Source of the DNA: Bacteroidota bacterium
GTDB taxonomy: Bacteria > Bacteroidota > Bacteroidia > Chitinophagales > LD1
DNA: 64,000 nucleotides
Assembly (NCBI GenBank): GCA_947479455.1
Contig: CANJZE010000022.1
Coordinates: forward strand, 1-64,000
Direction: 5' to 3'
Below are positions 7,359 through 15,451 of this stretch, in pieces (position 1 is the first letter of the stretch; every line of letters starts with the position of its first letter). The position numbers and the translations under genes are program-made. Below the pieces are notes generated by a model. The model searched no databases, was not told the origin of the DNA, and saw only the letters and a list, made by a program, of their open reading frames with translations.

Positions 7359-8405
7359 ATGTACGATTTTATAGTAGTGGGGCAGGGCATTGCCGGCTCT
7401 ATGCTTTCTTGGTTTTTACTCAAAGCCAATCAAAAAGTTTTAGTAGTTGATGAGTTCAATCTTTCATCAGCAAGTCATATTGCTTCGGGAGTCATTAAGC
7501 CCATTACCGGAAAACGATTTGTAAAAACTTGGCTGGCAGATGAGTTGATTCCATTGGCGGAAAAAACATATCGTGAGTTTGAAGAAATATTTGGCGATAG
7601 TTTTTTTCATGAGGTTTTGTTTCTAAAAATCTTTGAATCGGTAAAAGCACAAAACGATTGGAGTGGGCGCTGTGCATCGCCAGAATATATTGCCTATCTC
7701 AAAAACGAAAACATCATTTACCTCGATAAAGAGAAAGTAAAAAATGAATTCGGCACGTTTGAAATTAATGGCGGAAGTAGATTAGACACTAACAAGTTTT
7801 TATTGCACTACCGAAAATATTTAGAGCAGAAAAAAATTCTACTCAATGAAAAATTTTCGTTCAGTGAGCTGGTTGTAGAGAAAGACTTTGTGAGTTATAA
7901 AGGAGAGAAAGCAACACGAATAATCTTTTGCGAAGGAGCGAGTGCTATCCAAAATCCTTATTTTAAATTTCTTCCGTTTCAGTTAGCGAAAGGAGAATGT
8001 TTGGTGGTGCGCATTGAAGATTTTTACAGCGATAGAATTATTAATGGCGAAGTTTTGATAATGCCGATGCAGGAAAAAAATTTGTATTACATAGGCGCAA
8101 CACACGAATGGAAATTTGATGATGCGCTGCCAAGTCAAAAAGGGAAAGATGAATTGCTCGGGAATCTGACAGCAATTTTGAATTCGCCTTTTGAGATTGT
8201 TGACCACAAAGGAGCCATTCGCCCTACGGTGAAAGACCGCAGACCATTTATTGGTTTTCACCCTGAGCATTCAAACGTTGGCATTTTTAACGGCATGGGA
8301 ACAAAAGGGATTTCGCTGGCTCCGTATTTTGCAAAACATTTTACTGACCACCTTTTGAACGGAGAGAAGTTGATTACGGAAGTTGACATCAAACGATTTT
8401 TATAA
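7359..8405 (+). CDS. FAD-dependent oxidoreductase (D-amino acid oxidase/ThiO-like)
   Basis: The 348-residue protein begins with a Rossmann FAD-binding motif (VVGQGIAGSMLSW, Gly at about residues 8-13) and an acidic end of the second strand (VVDE). The C-terminal part contains RPTVKDRRPFIG and a GMGTKG loop, as in the DAO superfamily that oxidises amines and amino acids. The substrate cannot be told. It is cytoplasmic, with no signal or membrane segment. It starts 18 bases after the HU gene and ends nine bases before the biotin carrier gene, so the three may be one transcript. Confidence 0.8.
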   Translation: MYDFIVVGQGIAGSMLSWFLLKANQKVLVVDEFNLSSASHIASGVIKPITGKRFVKTWLADELIPLAEKTYREFEEIFGDSFFHEVLFLKIFESVKAQNDWSGRCASPEYIAYLKNENIIYLDKEKVKNEFGTFEINGGSRLDTNKFLLHYRKYLEQKKILLNEKFSFSELVVEKDFVSYKGEKATRIIFCEGASAIQNPYFKFLPFQLAKGECLVVRIEDFYSDRIINGEVLIMPMQEKNLYYIGATHEWKFDDALPSQKGKDELLGNLTAILNSPFEIVDHKGAIRPTVKDRRPFIGFHPEHSNVGIFNGMGTKGISLAPYFAKHFTDHLLNGEKLITEVDIKRFL

Positions 8406-8414
8406 ACTTGCGGC

Positions 8415-8903
8415 ATGATAAAAGCAACCATCAATGGCAAGCAGGAGTTTACAGTAGAAGGCAATTCGCTTAACGGCACTGCGGTAGACTGGGATTTACT
8501 TGAATTGCGAAACGACACGTTTCACATTATCAAGGACAACAAAAGTTACAACGCCACCCTCATCAGTTTTAATGCCGAAGAAAAAACGATGGTGCTGAAC
8601 GTAAACGGAAACGAGTACGAAATTTCGATTAAGGACAAAAACGATTTGCTGTTGCAGCAGCTTGGTATCAGTGTTAAAACTTCTTCAGCTATTCAATTGC
8701 TTAAAGCACCAATGCCCGGCCTTATCATCAACGTTTCGGTTAATGCAGGCGATGAAGTAAAAAAGGGCGACACGCTTTTAATTCTCGAAGCGATGAAAAT
8801 GGAAAACGTAATTAAGTCACCACGCGATGGAAAAATTAAAAAGGTGAATGTTGAATTGCGGAAAGCGGTGGAGAAGAATCAGGTGATGCTTGAGTTTGAA
8901 TAA
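8415..8903 (+). CDS. Biotin carboxyl carrier protein subunit
   Basis: The 162-residue protein ends in a biotinyl/lipoyl domain (about residues 90-162) with the biotin site EAMKMEN, Lys at about residue 133. The N-terminal half is a beta-rich domain found in carrier subunits of Bacteroidota acyl-CoA carboxylases. It would carry carboxybiotin between biotin carboxylase and carboxyltransferase, but neither partner gene is nearby. Its stop codon directly abuts the stop codon of glpD on the other strand, with no spacer. Confidence 0.85.
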   Translation: MIKATINGKQEFTVEGNSLNGTAVDWDLLELRNDTFHIIKDNKSYNATLISFNAEEKTMVLNVNGNEYEISIKDKNDLLLQQLGISVKTSSAIQLLKAPMPGLIINVSVNAGDEVKKGDTLLILEAMKMENVIKSPRDGKIKKVNVELRKAVEKNQVMLEFE

Positions 8904-10520
8904 CTAGCTAAATGTAACAGCCGCTTTAAATTCTTCGGCAACACTTGCAAAATTCTTGGTGGCAGAAGATTCATCTAACGCAAATGTTTTTGATAAAGAG
9001 TTGCTCAACTCTTCTATTTGTTTCTCAGAATTTGTTCTGTCGAAAAATATTTTTCCTGTTCTGCGAATCATAAAATCGGAAATATTGAAAATCATTTCGT
9101 GCTCTAAACAATAGAGCAACTCGGCTGCTTCCAATGACTTTCCGTTTTTTGCGTTCACAATCAGTTTCGAAACGCTTGTTCCGTATCTGTAAAACCATTC
9201 GCGAATTTTATCGGCAGAAATATTTTCTGCTTTTCCTGCTTCTATAAACTGTGCTAACGATTTTTGAAATTCTTCTTCGTTTTTAAACTCGCCACCGCTC
9301 AATCTGAATTTTTTCGTTTTGCATTTACCGAAATCCCGCTTCAATTTTTTCGAAACCAAGTCTACAATCTTCTCTGCCATTAAACGATAGCCAGTCAGTT
9401 TCCCGCCTGCAATTGAAATTAAACCTGAAGGAGAAATCATGATTTCGTCCTTGCGCGAAAGTTCTGAAGCTGATTTCCCCTCCTCGTAAATCAATGGACG
9501 CAAGCCCGCCCAGCTTGAAACTATATCTTCAGCTTTTAACCCAACCGATGGAAACATTTTGTTCGTAGCATTGAGCAAATACTGTGCATCTTCTTTGTTG
9601 CATTGCGGTTTATCGAGGTTCTGATTGTAAACGGTGTCGGTAGTTCCCACATACGTAATTCGATTGCGCGGAATAGCAAAAATCATTCTGCCGTCACCTA
9701 CATCAAAATACGCAGCTTGCTTCAGGGGCAGTTTTTCATAAGGAAAAACGATATGAACTCCTTTGGTAAGTTGAAGACGTTTTCCTTTAAGCGAGTTATC
9801 TTCCTTGCGTAATAAATCAACCCAGGGTCCGCAGGCGTTTACAATAGTCTTTGCGCATATTTCAAATTCCGCATTCGAAATTTTGTCGAACACTTTTACT
9901 CCGACAATATTTTTCGAATCATCGTACACAAAACTTTTGCTTTCGGCATAGTTCAGCAATACGGCTCCGTTTTCGTGAGCACTCTTCGCAATTTCAATTG
10001 TCAAACGGGAATCATCAGTTCGATATTCAAAATACAAACCACCACCAACTAATTTATCGAAGGCAAGTAATGGTTCCGCTTTAACTGTAGCGTGACGGTC
10101 GAGCATTTTTCTGCGCTCATCTTTTTTTACTCCTGCCAGCAAATCGTAAACAAGCAAACCAACCGAAGATGAGTTTTTTCCGAGCGAACCATCTTCTACA
10201 ATCGGCAACAACATTTTTTCGGGAATAACAATATGTCGCGCGTTGCGATGTACAACGGCACGCTCGCTGCCTACATCGTGCACTAATTTTATTTCTAACT
10301 GTTTTAAGTAGCGAAGTCCACCATGAATCAATTTGGTAGAGCGCGAACTGGTGCCCGATGCAAAATCGTTTTTCTCAATCAGCGCAACTTTCATTCCGCG
10401 CAATGCAGCATCAAGGGCAATTCCGCAACCTGTAATTCCGCCACCTATCACTAACAAATCAAATGGCGTAGTGCTTAGTTGTTGAACAAAATCTTTACGG
10501 TGAAGGTTCGAGAAATTCAT
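8904..10520 (-). CDS. glpD: Glycerol-3-phosphate dehydrogenase/oxidase
   Basis: The 538-residue flavoenzyme oxidises sn-glycerol 3-phosphate to dihydroxyacetone phosphate at the membrane and passes electrons to quinone. The FAD motif is VIGGGITGCGIALDA (about residues 24-38), followed by the family signature FASGTSSRSTKLIHGGLRYL (56-75). GGKLTGYRLMAE and a C-terminal helical domain complete the fold. It is the last gene of a reverse-strand run tsaB-arsR-arsR-rhodanese-glpD with short gaps; the gap to the rhodanese gene is 18 bases. Confidence 0.93.
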   Translation of the reverse strand: MNFSNLHRKDFVQQLSTTPFDLLVIGGGITGCGIALDAALRGMKVALIEKNDFASGTSSRSTKLIHGGLRYLKQLEIKLVHDVGSERAVVHRNARHIVIPEKMLLPIVEDGSLGKNSSSVGLLVYDLLAGVKKDERRKMLDRHATVKAEPLLAFDKLVGGGLYFEYRTDDSRLTIEIAKSAHENGAVLLNYAESKSFVYDDSKNIVGVKVFDKISNAEFEICAKTIVNACGPWVDLLRKEDNSLKGKRLQLTKGVHIVFPYEKLPLKQAAYFDVGDGRMIFAIPRNRITYVGTTDTVYNQNLDKPQCNKEDAQYLLNATNKMFPSVGLKAEDIVSSWAGLRPLIYEEGKSASELSRKDEIMISPSGLISIAGGKLTGYRLMAEKIVDLVSKKLKRDFGKCKTKKFRLSGGEFKNEEEFQKSLAQFIEAGKAENISADKIREWFYRYGTSVSKLIVNAKNGKSLEAAELLYCLEHEMIFNISDFMIRRTGKIFFDRTNSEKQIEELSNSLSKTFALDESSATKNFASVAEEFKAAVTFS

Positions 10521-10538
10521 GGATGATACCGCGGGCGA

Positions 10539-11195
10539 TTAGTTATTCGAAAAATCAGAACCCGATTTTTCCTTTTTCTTTTTATAAAACGGAAGCTTGG
10601 CTTTTTTCAATTCTTCATAGGTGGAATTTACCACTCGCACTCTTTCAAAACCGGTTTGTTTAAAAAGAGAAGCAGCAGTTACTGCTTCTGCAAATGTGTT
10701 GGCGTACAAATAATAGCTGTCGGCAGTTTCTAACTCCACCACCATTTGCGGTAAATCGTTCAGCACCATGTTTACAGAATCTTCTACATGCTCAGTTTCA
10801 AATTCTTCTTTGGTGCGAATGTCAATCAGAAAAAATTCATCGTAATGATAGTCGATAGCAAACTCATCGGCTTCAATGTTGATGAGCATATCTATTTTCT
10901 TTCCGGCATTTGCCCAGGTTTCAAAACCACCTTGCAAAGAACCTTGAACGTTTAGCACGCCTGCGTTTTTAATTGCTTTAGTGATTTCGACAAGTTCCTT
11001 TTCATCAGCTACAAAAAGCAACTTCTGTTCGTCTTCGGTTAGTTCCTGCAATGACGTAAAAAAGTTTTCTCCATAAGGAATGGAAAGTGACTCCTCAACA
11101 AAGCCATCACAAAAAATTTCTGAAGTTCGGGTATCAATAACTACACAGCCATCGGTTTGATGTTGGACAAAATCAGCCAGCGAAAGAGTGTTCAT
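10539..11195 (-). CDS. Double rhodanese-domain protein without catalytic cysteines
   Basis: Two rhodanese-like domains can be followed over 218 residues: CVVIDTRTSEIF (about 16-27) opens the first and FLIDIRTKEEFETEHVEDSVN (about 122-142) the second. In active rhodaneses a Cys starts the loop after the central strand; here those positions read LLFVADEKE and YYLYANTFAE, so both lack it. The protein is probably a binding or regulatory module rather than a sulfurtransferase. The C-terminus is basic (KKKKEKSG). It follows two ArsR regulators, a common setting for rhodaneses in sulfur or metal stress loci. Confidence 0.75.
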   Translation of the reverse strand: MNTLSLADFVQHQTDGCVVIDTRTSEIFCDGFVEESLSIPYGENFFTSLQELTEDEQKLLFVADEKELVEITKAIKNAGVLNVQGSLQGGFETWANAGKKIDMLINIEADEFAIDYHYDEFFLIDIRTKEEFETEHVEDSVNMVLNDLPQMVVELETADSYYLYANTFAEAVTAASLFKQTGFERVRVVNSTYEELKKAKLPFYKKKKEKSGSDFSNN

Positions 11196-11238
11196 GAGAA
11201 AAAATTAGGCGGCTAAGCTATCCGAAAAGATTCGTTTT

Positions 11239-11547
11239 TCAAGAGGCGAAAAACCTGTCAACCAATTCTACAATCTTTTTTACACGAGAATAATTAACCG
11301 AGTAGAAAATAAATTTGCCTTCGCGTTGTGTAAGTACTAACTTTTCATCACGTAGAATTCGTAGATGTTGTGAAGTAAGCGATTGTTCTAGTTTGAGGGA
11401 GAGGTATATTTTGTTGACATTAATTTTACCATGTTCATCAATGAAATCTATAAGGTATAGCCGCAGCGGGTGTGCTAAAGCGCGCAAAGTTTTTGCAGAA
11501 ACAGCAAGGCTTTTACTTGTAAGAAGAGTTTCGATAGTGTAGCTCAT
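11239..11547 (-). CDS. ArsR-type winged-helix transcriptional regulator
   Basis: The 102-residue protein is a small winged-helix regulator. ALAHPLRLYLIDFI begins the domain, LKLEQSLTSQHLRILRDEKLV is the recognition helix region and REGKFIFYSVN the wing. It contains no cysteine at all, so the thiol metal-sensing box of classic ArsR/SmtB proteins is missing, and persulfide sensing by a Cys pair is also excluded. It is a clear paralogue of the neighbour at 11650-12006. A 13-bp palindrome lies 60-72 bases upstream of its start. Confidence 0.85.
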   Translation of the reverse strand: MSYTIETLLTSKSLAVSAKTLRALAHPLRLYLIDFIDEHGKINVNKIYLSLKLEQSLTSQHLRILRDEKLVLTQREGKFIFYSVNYSRVKKIVELVDRFFAS

Positions 11548-11606
11548 GTGGGTTGAGTTTTCGAAACTAAAAGTAGATTTAAAGAAGGAAGAACAAAAAA
11601 AATGCC

Positions 11607-11619
11607 CTGATATTATCAG
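11607..11619. promoter_or_regulatory. Palindrome upstream of the ArsR gene, possible operator
   Basis: CTGATATTATCAG is a perfect dyad (six bases per arm, one central base) in the 102-base gap between the two ArsR genes. Winged-helix ArsR dimers bind such AT-rich dyads. The role is an inference from position and symmetry. Confidence 0.35.
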
Positions 11620-11649
11620 AACATTTTATCATGTTTAAACATTAATCAG

Positions 11650-12006
11650 TTACCCCTTTTGCGCCAGTTGTTCCACTAAGTTGGTTACTTCTTCAATTCT
11701 TTTTTTGTTGACAGAATAGAAAATAAATTTTCCGTTTCGGTTTGTACTCACCACTTCTGCTCTACGCATAATTGCCAAATGCTGCGATGCAACAGACTGT
11801 TCCAGTTTAAGTATGTCGTAAATTTCTGTTACGGTAATTTTCTTTTTTTGCTTAATAAGCGTAAGCATTTGTTTGCGCAAAGGATGGTTCAACGAACGAA
11901 GAGTAAGAACCGCTCTGCGTAATTTAGAATACTCTAATTTAATCTCTCCTCCATTCTCTTTTCCAATCACCAAGGATTCCTTGGCTAGTTTTGCTTTTGC
12001 AGACAT
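11650..12006 (-). CDS. ArsR-type winged-helix transcriptional regulator, second copy
   Basis: This 118-residue protein matches the neighbour across the winged helix (LNHPLRKQML, LKLEQSVASQHLAIMRRAEVV, NGKFIFYSVN) but has a 27-residue N-terminal extension (MSAKAKLAKESLVIGKENGGE). It also lacks cysteine. The two genes look like an old tandem duplication with divergence in the N-terminus. It lies 36 bases after tsaB and may be transcribed with it. Confidence 0.85.
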   Translation of the reverse strand: MSAKAKLAKESLVIGKENGGEIKLEYSKLRRAVLTLRSLNHPLRKQMLTLIKQKKKITVTEIYDILKLEQSVASQHLAIMRRAEVVSTNRNGKFIFYSVNKKRIEEVTNLVEQLAQKG

Positions 12007-12042
12007 GATGATGGTTGTTTAAGTGGTTATAAATTTTTTGGA

Positions 12043-12723
12043 CTAAAGGTTTTTTTTAAGGCGTGCTTCAAACTCTTTTAAATAAAACGGTTCAAAATAG
12101 GCCGTGTTTTCAATTTGTTTGTGCAGTAGTCTTTTCTCTGCTATCCGAACCATACTTCTTGAATCGCAATTTGTATTTTCTATAAAAACAAAATCATTGT
12201 TGAAAATAGGTTTGCATTTTTCTAAACAGTTTCCTCCTATTCCTATCTTTTCAAAACTCGAAATCTCTTTCCTAAAATTCTCGTCAATGGTAACCGCTTT
12301 TGGTGGAGCTATTTCATTTCCTTCCTGATCGAATATAGCGGTGAAAACATCCATTCTTTTAGCATCCATGATTGCTAAATAATAAGACAATGAATTATTC
12401 GTTTTTGCTCGCATGTTTTCGGCTATGCTTTGTAGCGTTGAAATAGAAAGCAAGGGAAGGTTGAGCGCGTAGCATAAACCCTTGGCTACCGAAACACCAA
12501 TGCGCAAACCGGTATACGAGCCAGGACCTGAACTCACCGCTACTGCTTCTATTTGCTGATAAGAAATTTTGTGTTCGCTCAACAGTTCATCAATCATAGT
12601 GGTGAGCAATCGGGCATGCGAATTGGCTTCGGTAGTTTCGCGATAGCCAAGCAGTTTGCCATCTTGTGCAATGCAAACGGAACAAACGGGAGAAGAGGTT
12701 TCGATGTTTAGAATAAGTGGCAT
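12043..12723 (-). CDS. tsaB: tRNA threonylcarbamoyladenosine biosynthesis protein TsaB
   Basis: TsaB is the scaffold subunit that pairs with TsaD to make t6A37 in ANN-decoding tRNAs. The 226-residue protein starts MPLILNIETSSPVCSVCIA and carries the family signature SSGPGSYTGLRIGVSVAKGL (about residues 64-83). Length is normal. It is cytoplasmic. It is divergent from radA with about 100 bases between the starts and heads a reverse-strand run that continues with two ArsR regulators. Confidence 0.93.
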   Translation of the reverse strand: MPLILNIETSSPVCSVCIAQDGKLLGYRETTEANSHARLLTTMIDELLSEHKISYQQIEAVAVSSGPGSYTGLRIGVSVAKGLCYALNLPLLSISTLQSIAENMRAKTNNSLSYYLAIMDAKRMDVFTAIFDQEGNEIAPPKAVTIDENFRKEISSFEKIGIGGNCLEKCKPIFNNDFVFIENTNCDSRSMVRIAEKRLLHKQIENTAYFEPFYLKEFEARLKKNL

Positions 12724-12821
12724 TGATTTTTGTTTTTAGAAATGCGCTGCGGCAAACTAAACGTAATATTCAGCTAAAAGAATTTCAACTACAATCTGAA
12801 AAAAAAATTGAATTTCGTTTC

Positions 12822-14198
12822 ATGAGCAAAAGCAAAACAATTTATTTCTGTCAGAACTGCGGCAACCAATCGCCCAAGTGGGTGGGTAAGTGCCCAGCGT
12901 GCAACGAGTGGAACACGTATGCCGAAGAAATAATTGATAAGGATGTAGAGAAACTAAAAGAGAAAAAAAGCGGCTACTCTAAAAAGAAAAATGAAGATGC
13001 TAAACCTGTTCCTATAAGTGAAGTGCATGAATTGGAAACCAAACGTATTGACACAAGAGATACCGAATTGAATCGCGTTCTCGGTGGCGGAATTGTGTTG
13101 GGTTCTTTGATTTTAATTGGTGGGGAACCAGGAATTGGAAAGTCAACTTTGATGTTGCAATTGGCTTTGAAACTGAAAGGACTGAAAGTGCTTTACGTAA
13201 CAGGCGAAGAAAGCGACCGACAAATAAAACTACGTGCCGATAGAATAGGAGCCGATAACGATGGCTGTTTTATTTTGACCGAAACCAATACCCAACAAAT
13301 TTTTAAGCAGGCAAATGAACTGGAGCCCGACATCATTATTATTGATTCGATTCAAACAGTGCATACTGTTTATGTAGAATCAACACCGGGAAGTGTTTCG
13401 CAAGTGCGCGAGTGCACAGCCGAGTTGATGCGCTATGCCAAGGAAAGTTCAATTCCTGTTTTTTTGATTGGGCATATTACCAAGGATGGTATGATTGCGG
13501 GACCAAAAGTGTTGGAGCATATTGTTGATACGGTATTGCAATTTGAAGGTGACAGAAATTATACGTATCGCATTCTTCGCACTACTAAAAACCGTTTTGG
13601 TTCTACTTCCGAAATTGGTATTTACGAAATGATTGGCGAAGGTTTGCGCCCTGTTTTAAATCCTTCCGAAATTTTACTGACCCAGCGCGATGAAGAACTT
13701 AGCGGCATTGCCATTGCAGGAATGATGGAAGGCATGCGACCCTTTCTGATTGAAACGCAAGCTTTGGTTACTCCCGCTTTTTACGGCACACCGCAGCGCA
13801 GCGCTACCGGTTTTGATGCGCGAAGGATGAGTATGCTTTTGGCGGTGCTCGAAAAGCGTGCGGGTTTCCGGTTCGGCACAAAAGATGTTTTTTTAAACAT
13901 AGCGGGCGGTTTACGGGTAGAAGACCCCGCTATTGATTTAGCGGTGATTGCCGCGCTGTGTTCTTCTTATAATGATATTTCGGTTTCGAGCAAAACGGCT
14001 TTTGCTGCCGAGGTAGGTTTAAGTGGCGAGGTGCGCGCGGTGAGCCGTGTGGAGCAACGAATTTCTGAAGCCGATAAACTGGGTTTCGAAAAAATATTTG
14101 TAAGCAAGTTCAACCAGAAGATTGACACCAAAAAATTCAACATCGAAATTGTTTACCTGAGCAAGGTGCAGCAGTTGATGGAGGAGTTGTTTGGATAG
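12822..14198 (+). CDS. radA: DNA repair protein RadA
   Basis: The start at 12822 gives MSKSKTIYFCQNCG; the 35 residues available upstream are not conserved. The protein (458 residues) has a CxxC...CxxC zinc finger (CQNCG, KCPACNEW), a RecA-like ATPase core with Walker A GGEPGIGKST, the RadA-specific KNRFGSTSEIG motif and a C-terminal Lon-like domain. It promotes branch migration in recombination repair. Length is typical. Confidence 0.95.
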   Translation: MSKSKTIYFCQNCGNQSPKWVGKCPACNEWNTYAEEIIDKDVEKLKEKKSGYSKKKNEDAKPVPISEVHELETKRIDTRDTELNRVLGGGIVLGSLILIGGEPGIGKSTLMLQLALKLKGLKVLYVTGEESDRQIKLRADRIGADNDGCFILTETNTQQIFKQANELEPDIIIIDSIQTVHTVYVESTPGSVSQVRECTAELMRYAKESSIPVFLIGHITKDGMIAGPKVLEHIVDTVLQFEGDRNYTYRILRTTKNRFGSTSEIGIYEMIGEGLRPVLNPSEILLTQRDEELSGIAIAGMMEGMRPFLIETQALVTPAFYGTPQRSATGFDARRMSMLLAVLEKRAGFRFGTKDVFLNIAGGLRVEDPAIDLAVIAALCSSYNDISVSSKTAFAAEVGLSGEVRAVSRVEQRISEADKLGFEKIFVSKFNQKIDTKKFNIEIVYLSKVQQLMEELFG

Positions 14199-14221
14199 TT
14201 TACTCCTTCACCACCCTCACC

Positions 14222-14345
14222 GTTTAAGCCGTTGTTGGTGTTTAGTCCCGCAGTTTCTGCGGGCGTCACCAACAATATATGTCCTGTGCTTTTCTTGTTG
14301 GTGGCGCACCGCGAGGCGCGGAGCTAAACACCAACAAGGGCTAAA
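14222..14345. mobile_element. 124-bp palindromic element, copy 1
   Basis: It differs from the copy at 15085-15208 by one base. The ends are imperfect inverted repeats with TTGTTGGTGTTTAG on the left and CTAAACACCAACAA on the right. Inside are a second inverted pair (CACCAACAA/TTGTTGGTG) and two small hairpins (CCCGCAG...CTGCGGG and a GC-rich CCGCG/CGCGG). It has no coding capacity and looks like a non-autonomous palindromic mobile element. Confidence 0.85.
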
Positions 14346-14373
14346 AGGGCGAATATTTTTGTTTTCATAGGTC

Positions 14374-14664
14374 TTATTTAAGTAAGTAACAGGAATCTCC
14401 ATAAGGTGCTATGCTTCTTTCACATTGCTCAATGTAAAATGTAGTCCATTTTATCTCCCAACTGATCTCAGCATAACCAGTATCAAAATGAAGTTCAGGG
14501 TTGGAGGCGAGATTTGGTATACCTTTTATAATTATGGTATCCGTTCCTTTTACATATTTGTATTCAATGTAGAGTTCTTTACAGTTATAGCAATGAGTTT
14601 CCTTTTTGCAGCTATACAAAATAACAGTGCTTGCTATTATTATTAACAGGAGTATTTTTTTCAT
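14374..14664 (-). CDS. Small Cys-containing lipoprotein
   Basis: The 96-residue protein has a signal peptide and lipobox (ILYSCKK, Cys at 19), then CYNC, and two further cysteines in the C-terminal half (EQC, DSC). There is no known domain. It lies 16 bases after the lipoprotein at 14681-15025 and has a similar layout, so they may be distant paralogues in one transcript. The two genes are enclosed by the two copies of the 124-bp element. Confidence 0.65.
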   Translation of the reverse strand: MKKILLLIIIASTVILYSCKKETHCYNCKELYIEYKYVKGTDTIIIKGIPNLASNPELHFDTGYAEISWEIKWTTFYIEQCERSIAPYGDSCYLLK

Positions 14665-14680
14665 AGAAAATTATTTTTTG

Positions 14681-15025
14681 TTATCTCGGTTCTTTTTCCT
14701 TATAACAATCGTATCCTAACCAGGTATAGTAATCGTATTCTTCTTTACTGCCGCAGTAATCAGAATAAGTGAATCCAGGTTGTGTATCGTGTGTTGTTAA
14801 CCCTGTATCCCGGCAGGTATAGCCATTAGACCTATAATACGCTACCTCTTGTTGTAGAATTTTTGTCTCCCCCCAATCAGCTACATAAATAGTGTCGTTG
14901 TTGCTTTGGCAGATATAGCAAACATATTCTCGCGCATGGCAGTGGTAACAAACCTTAGTGCAAGCCCCTATGGATAGCATAACTATTAAAAGAGGCAATA
15001 GAACTTTCCAGTAGCTTTTTATCAT
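14681..15025 (-). CDS. Small Cys-rich lipoprotein
   Basis: The 114-residue protein has a lipobox (SIGACTK, Cys at 22) and then a dense set of cysteines: CYHC, VCYIC, YTCRD, DYCGS and YDCYK. The last three are about 22 residues apart and aromatic-rich (TYSDYCGSKEEYDYY). The spacing suggests disulfides or metal binding outside the inner membrane. I do not recognise the family. It is upstream of the 14374-14664 gene. Confidence 0.65.
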   Translation of the reverse strand: MIKSYWKVLLPLLIVMLSIGACTKVCYHCHAREYVCYICQSNNDTIYVADWGETKILQQEVAYYRSNGYTCRDTGLTTHDTQPGFTYSDYCGSKEEYDYYTWLGYDCYKEKEPR

Positions 15026-15084
15026 AGTTTTACTTTTTAACTTAGTTTTGTTATTACCTCATCCTGCAAGGCGAAATGTAGGTA

Positions 15085-15208
15085 GTTTAAGCCGTTGTTG
15101 GTGTTTAGTCCCGCAGTTTCTGCGGACGTCACCAACAATATATGTCCTGTGCTTTTCTTGTTGGTGGCGCACCGCGAGGCGCGGAGCTAAACACCAACAA
15201 GGGCTAAA
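15085..15208. mobile_element. 124-bp palindromic element, copy 2
   Basis: Same orientation as copy 1 with one difference (GCGGACG here, GCGGGCG in copy 1). The near identity shows a recent duplication or gene conversion. It begins the 426-base stretch 15026-15451, which holds only repeats and a terminator. Confidence 0.85.
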
Positions 15209-15305
15209 TAAACACCATCGGGGTCGTGAAATTTGTATGCAAAACCCATGCTTAAATGTATACTTATTTCAATCAACGAAGTCACAGACTTCTTCTTATT
15301 TTAAA

Positions 15306-15336
15306 GTTCCAAGTCGCCCTTCGGAAGACTTGGAAC
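15306..15336. repeat. Hairpin of a REP-like repeat
   Basis: GTTCCAAGTC (15306-15315) pairs perfectly with GACTTGGAAC (15327-15336). A smaller hairpin, GAAGTC/GACTTC, lies just upstream near 15279-15294. No gene is present. Confidence 0.6.
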
Positions 15337-15374
15337 AGCGGGGATTTTGTTTTGAAACAAAAGGCAGCAAATAA

Positions 15375-15410
15375 AAAAAGGGCTGTTACCTTTCGGTAAC
15401 AGCCCTTTTT
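15375..15410. terminator. Strong bidirectional terminator
   Basis: A perfect 16-bp stem (15375-15390 with 15395-15410) contains GGGCTGTTACC with a four-base loop and A/T tracts on both sides. It ends transcription of the SprB-like gene at 15452-17227. Confidence 0.92.
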
Positions 15411-15451
15411 AATTGGCAATGTCAGGCTGAGCCTGTCGAAGCCCTTCCGCT

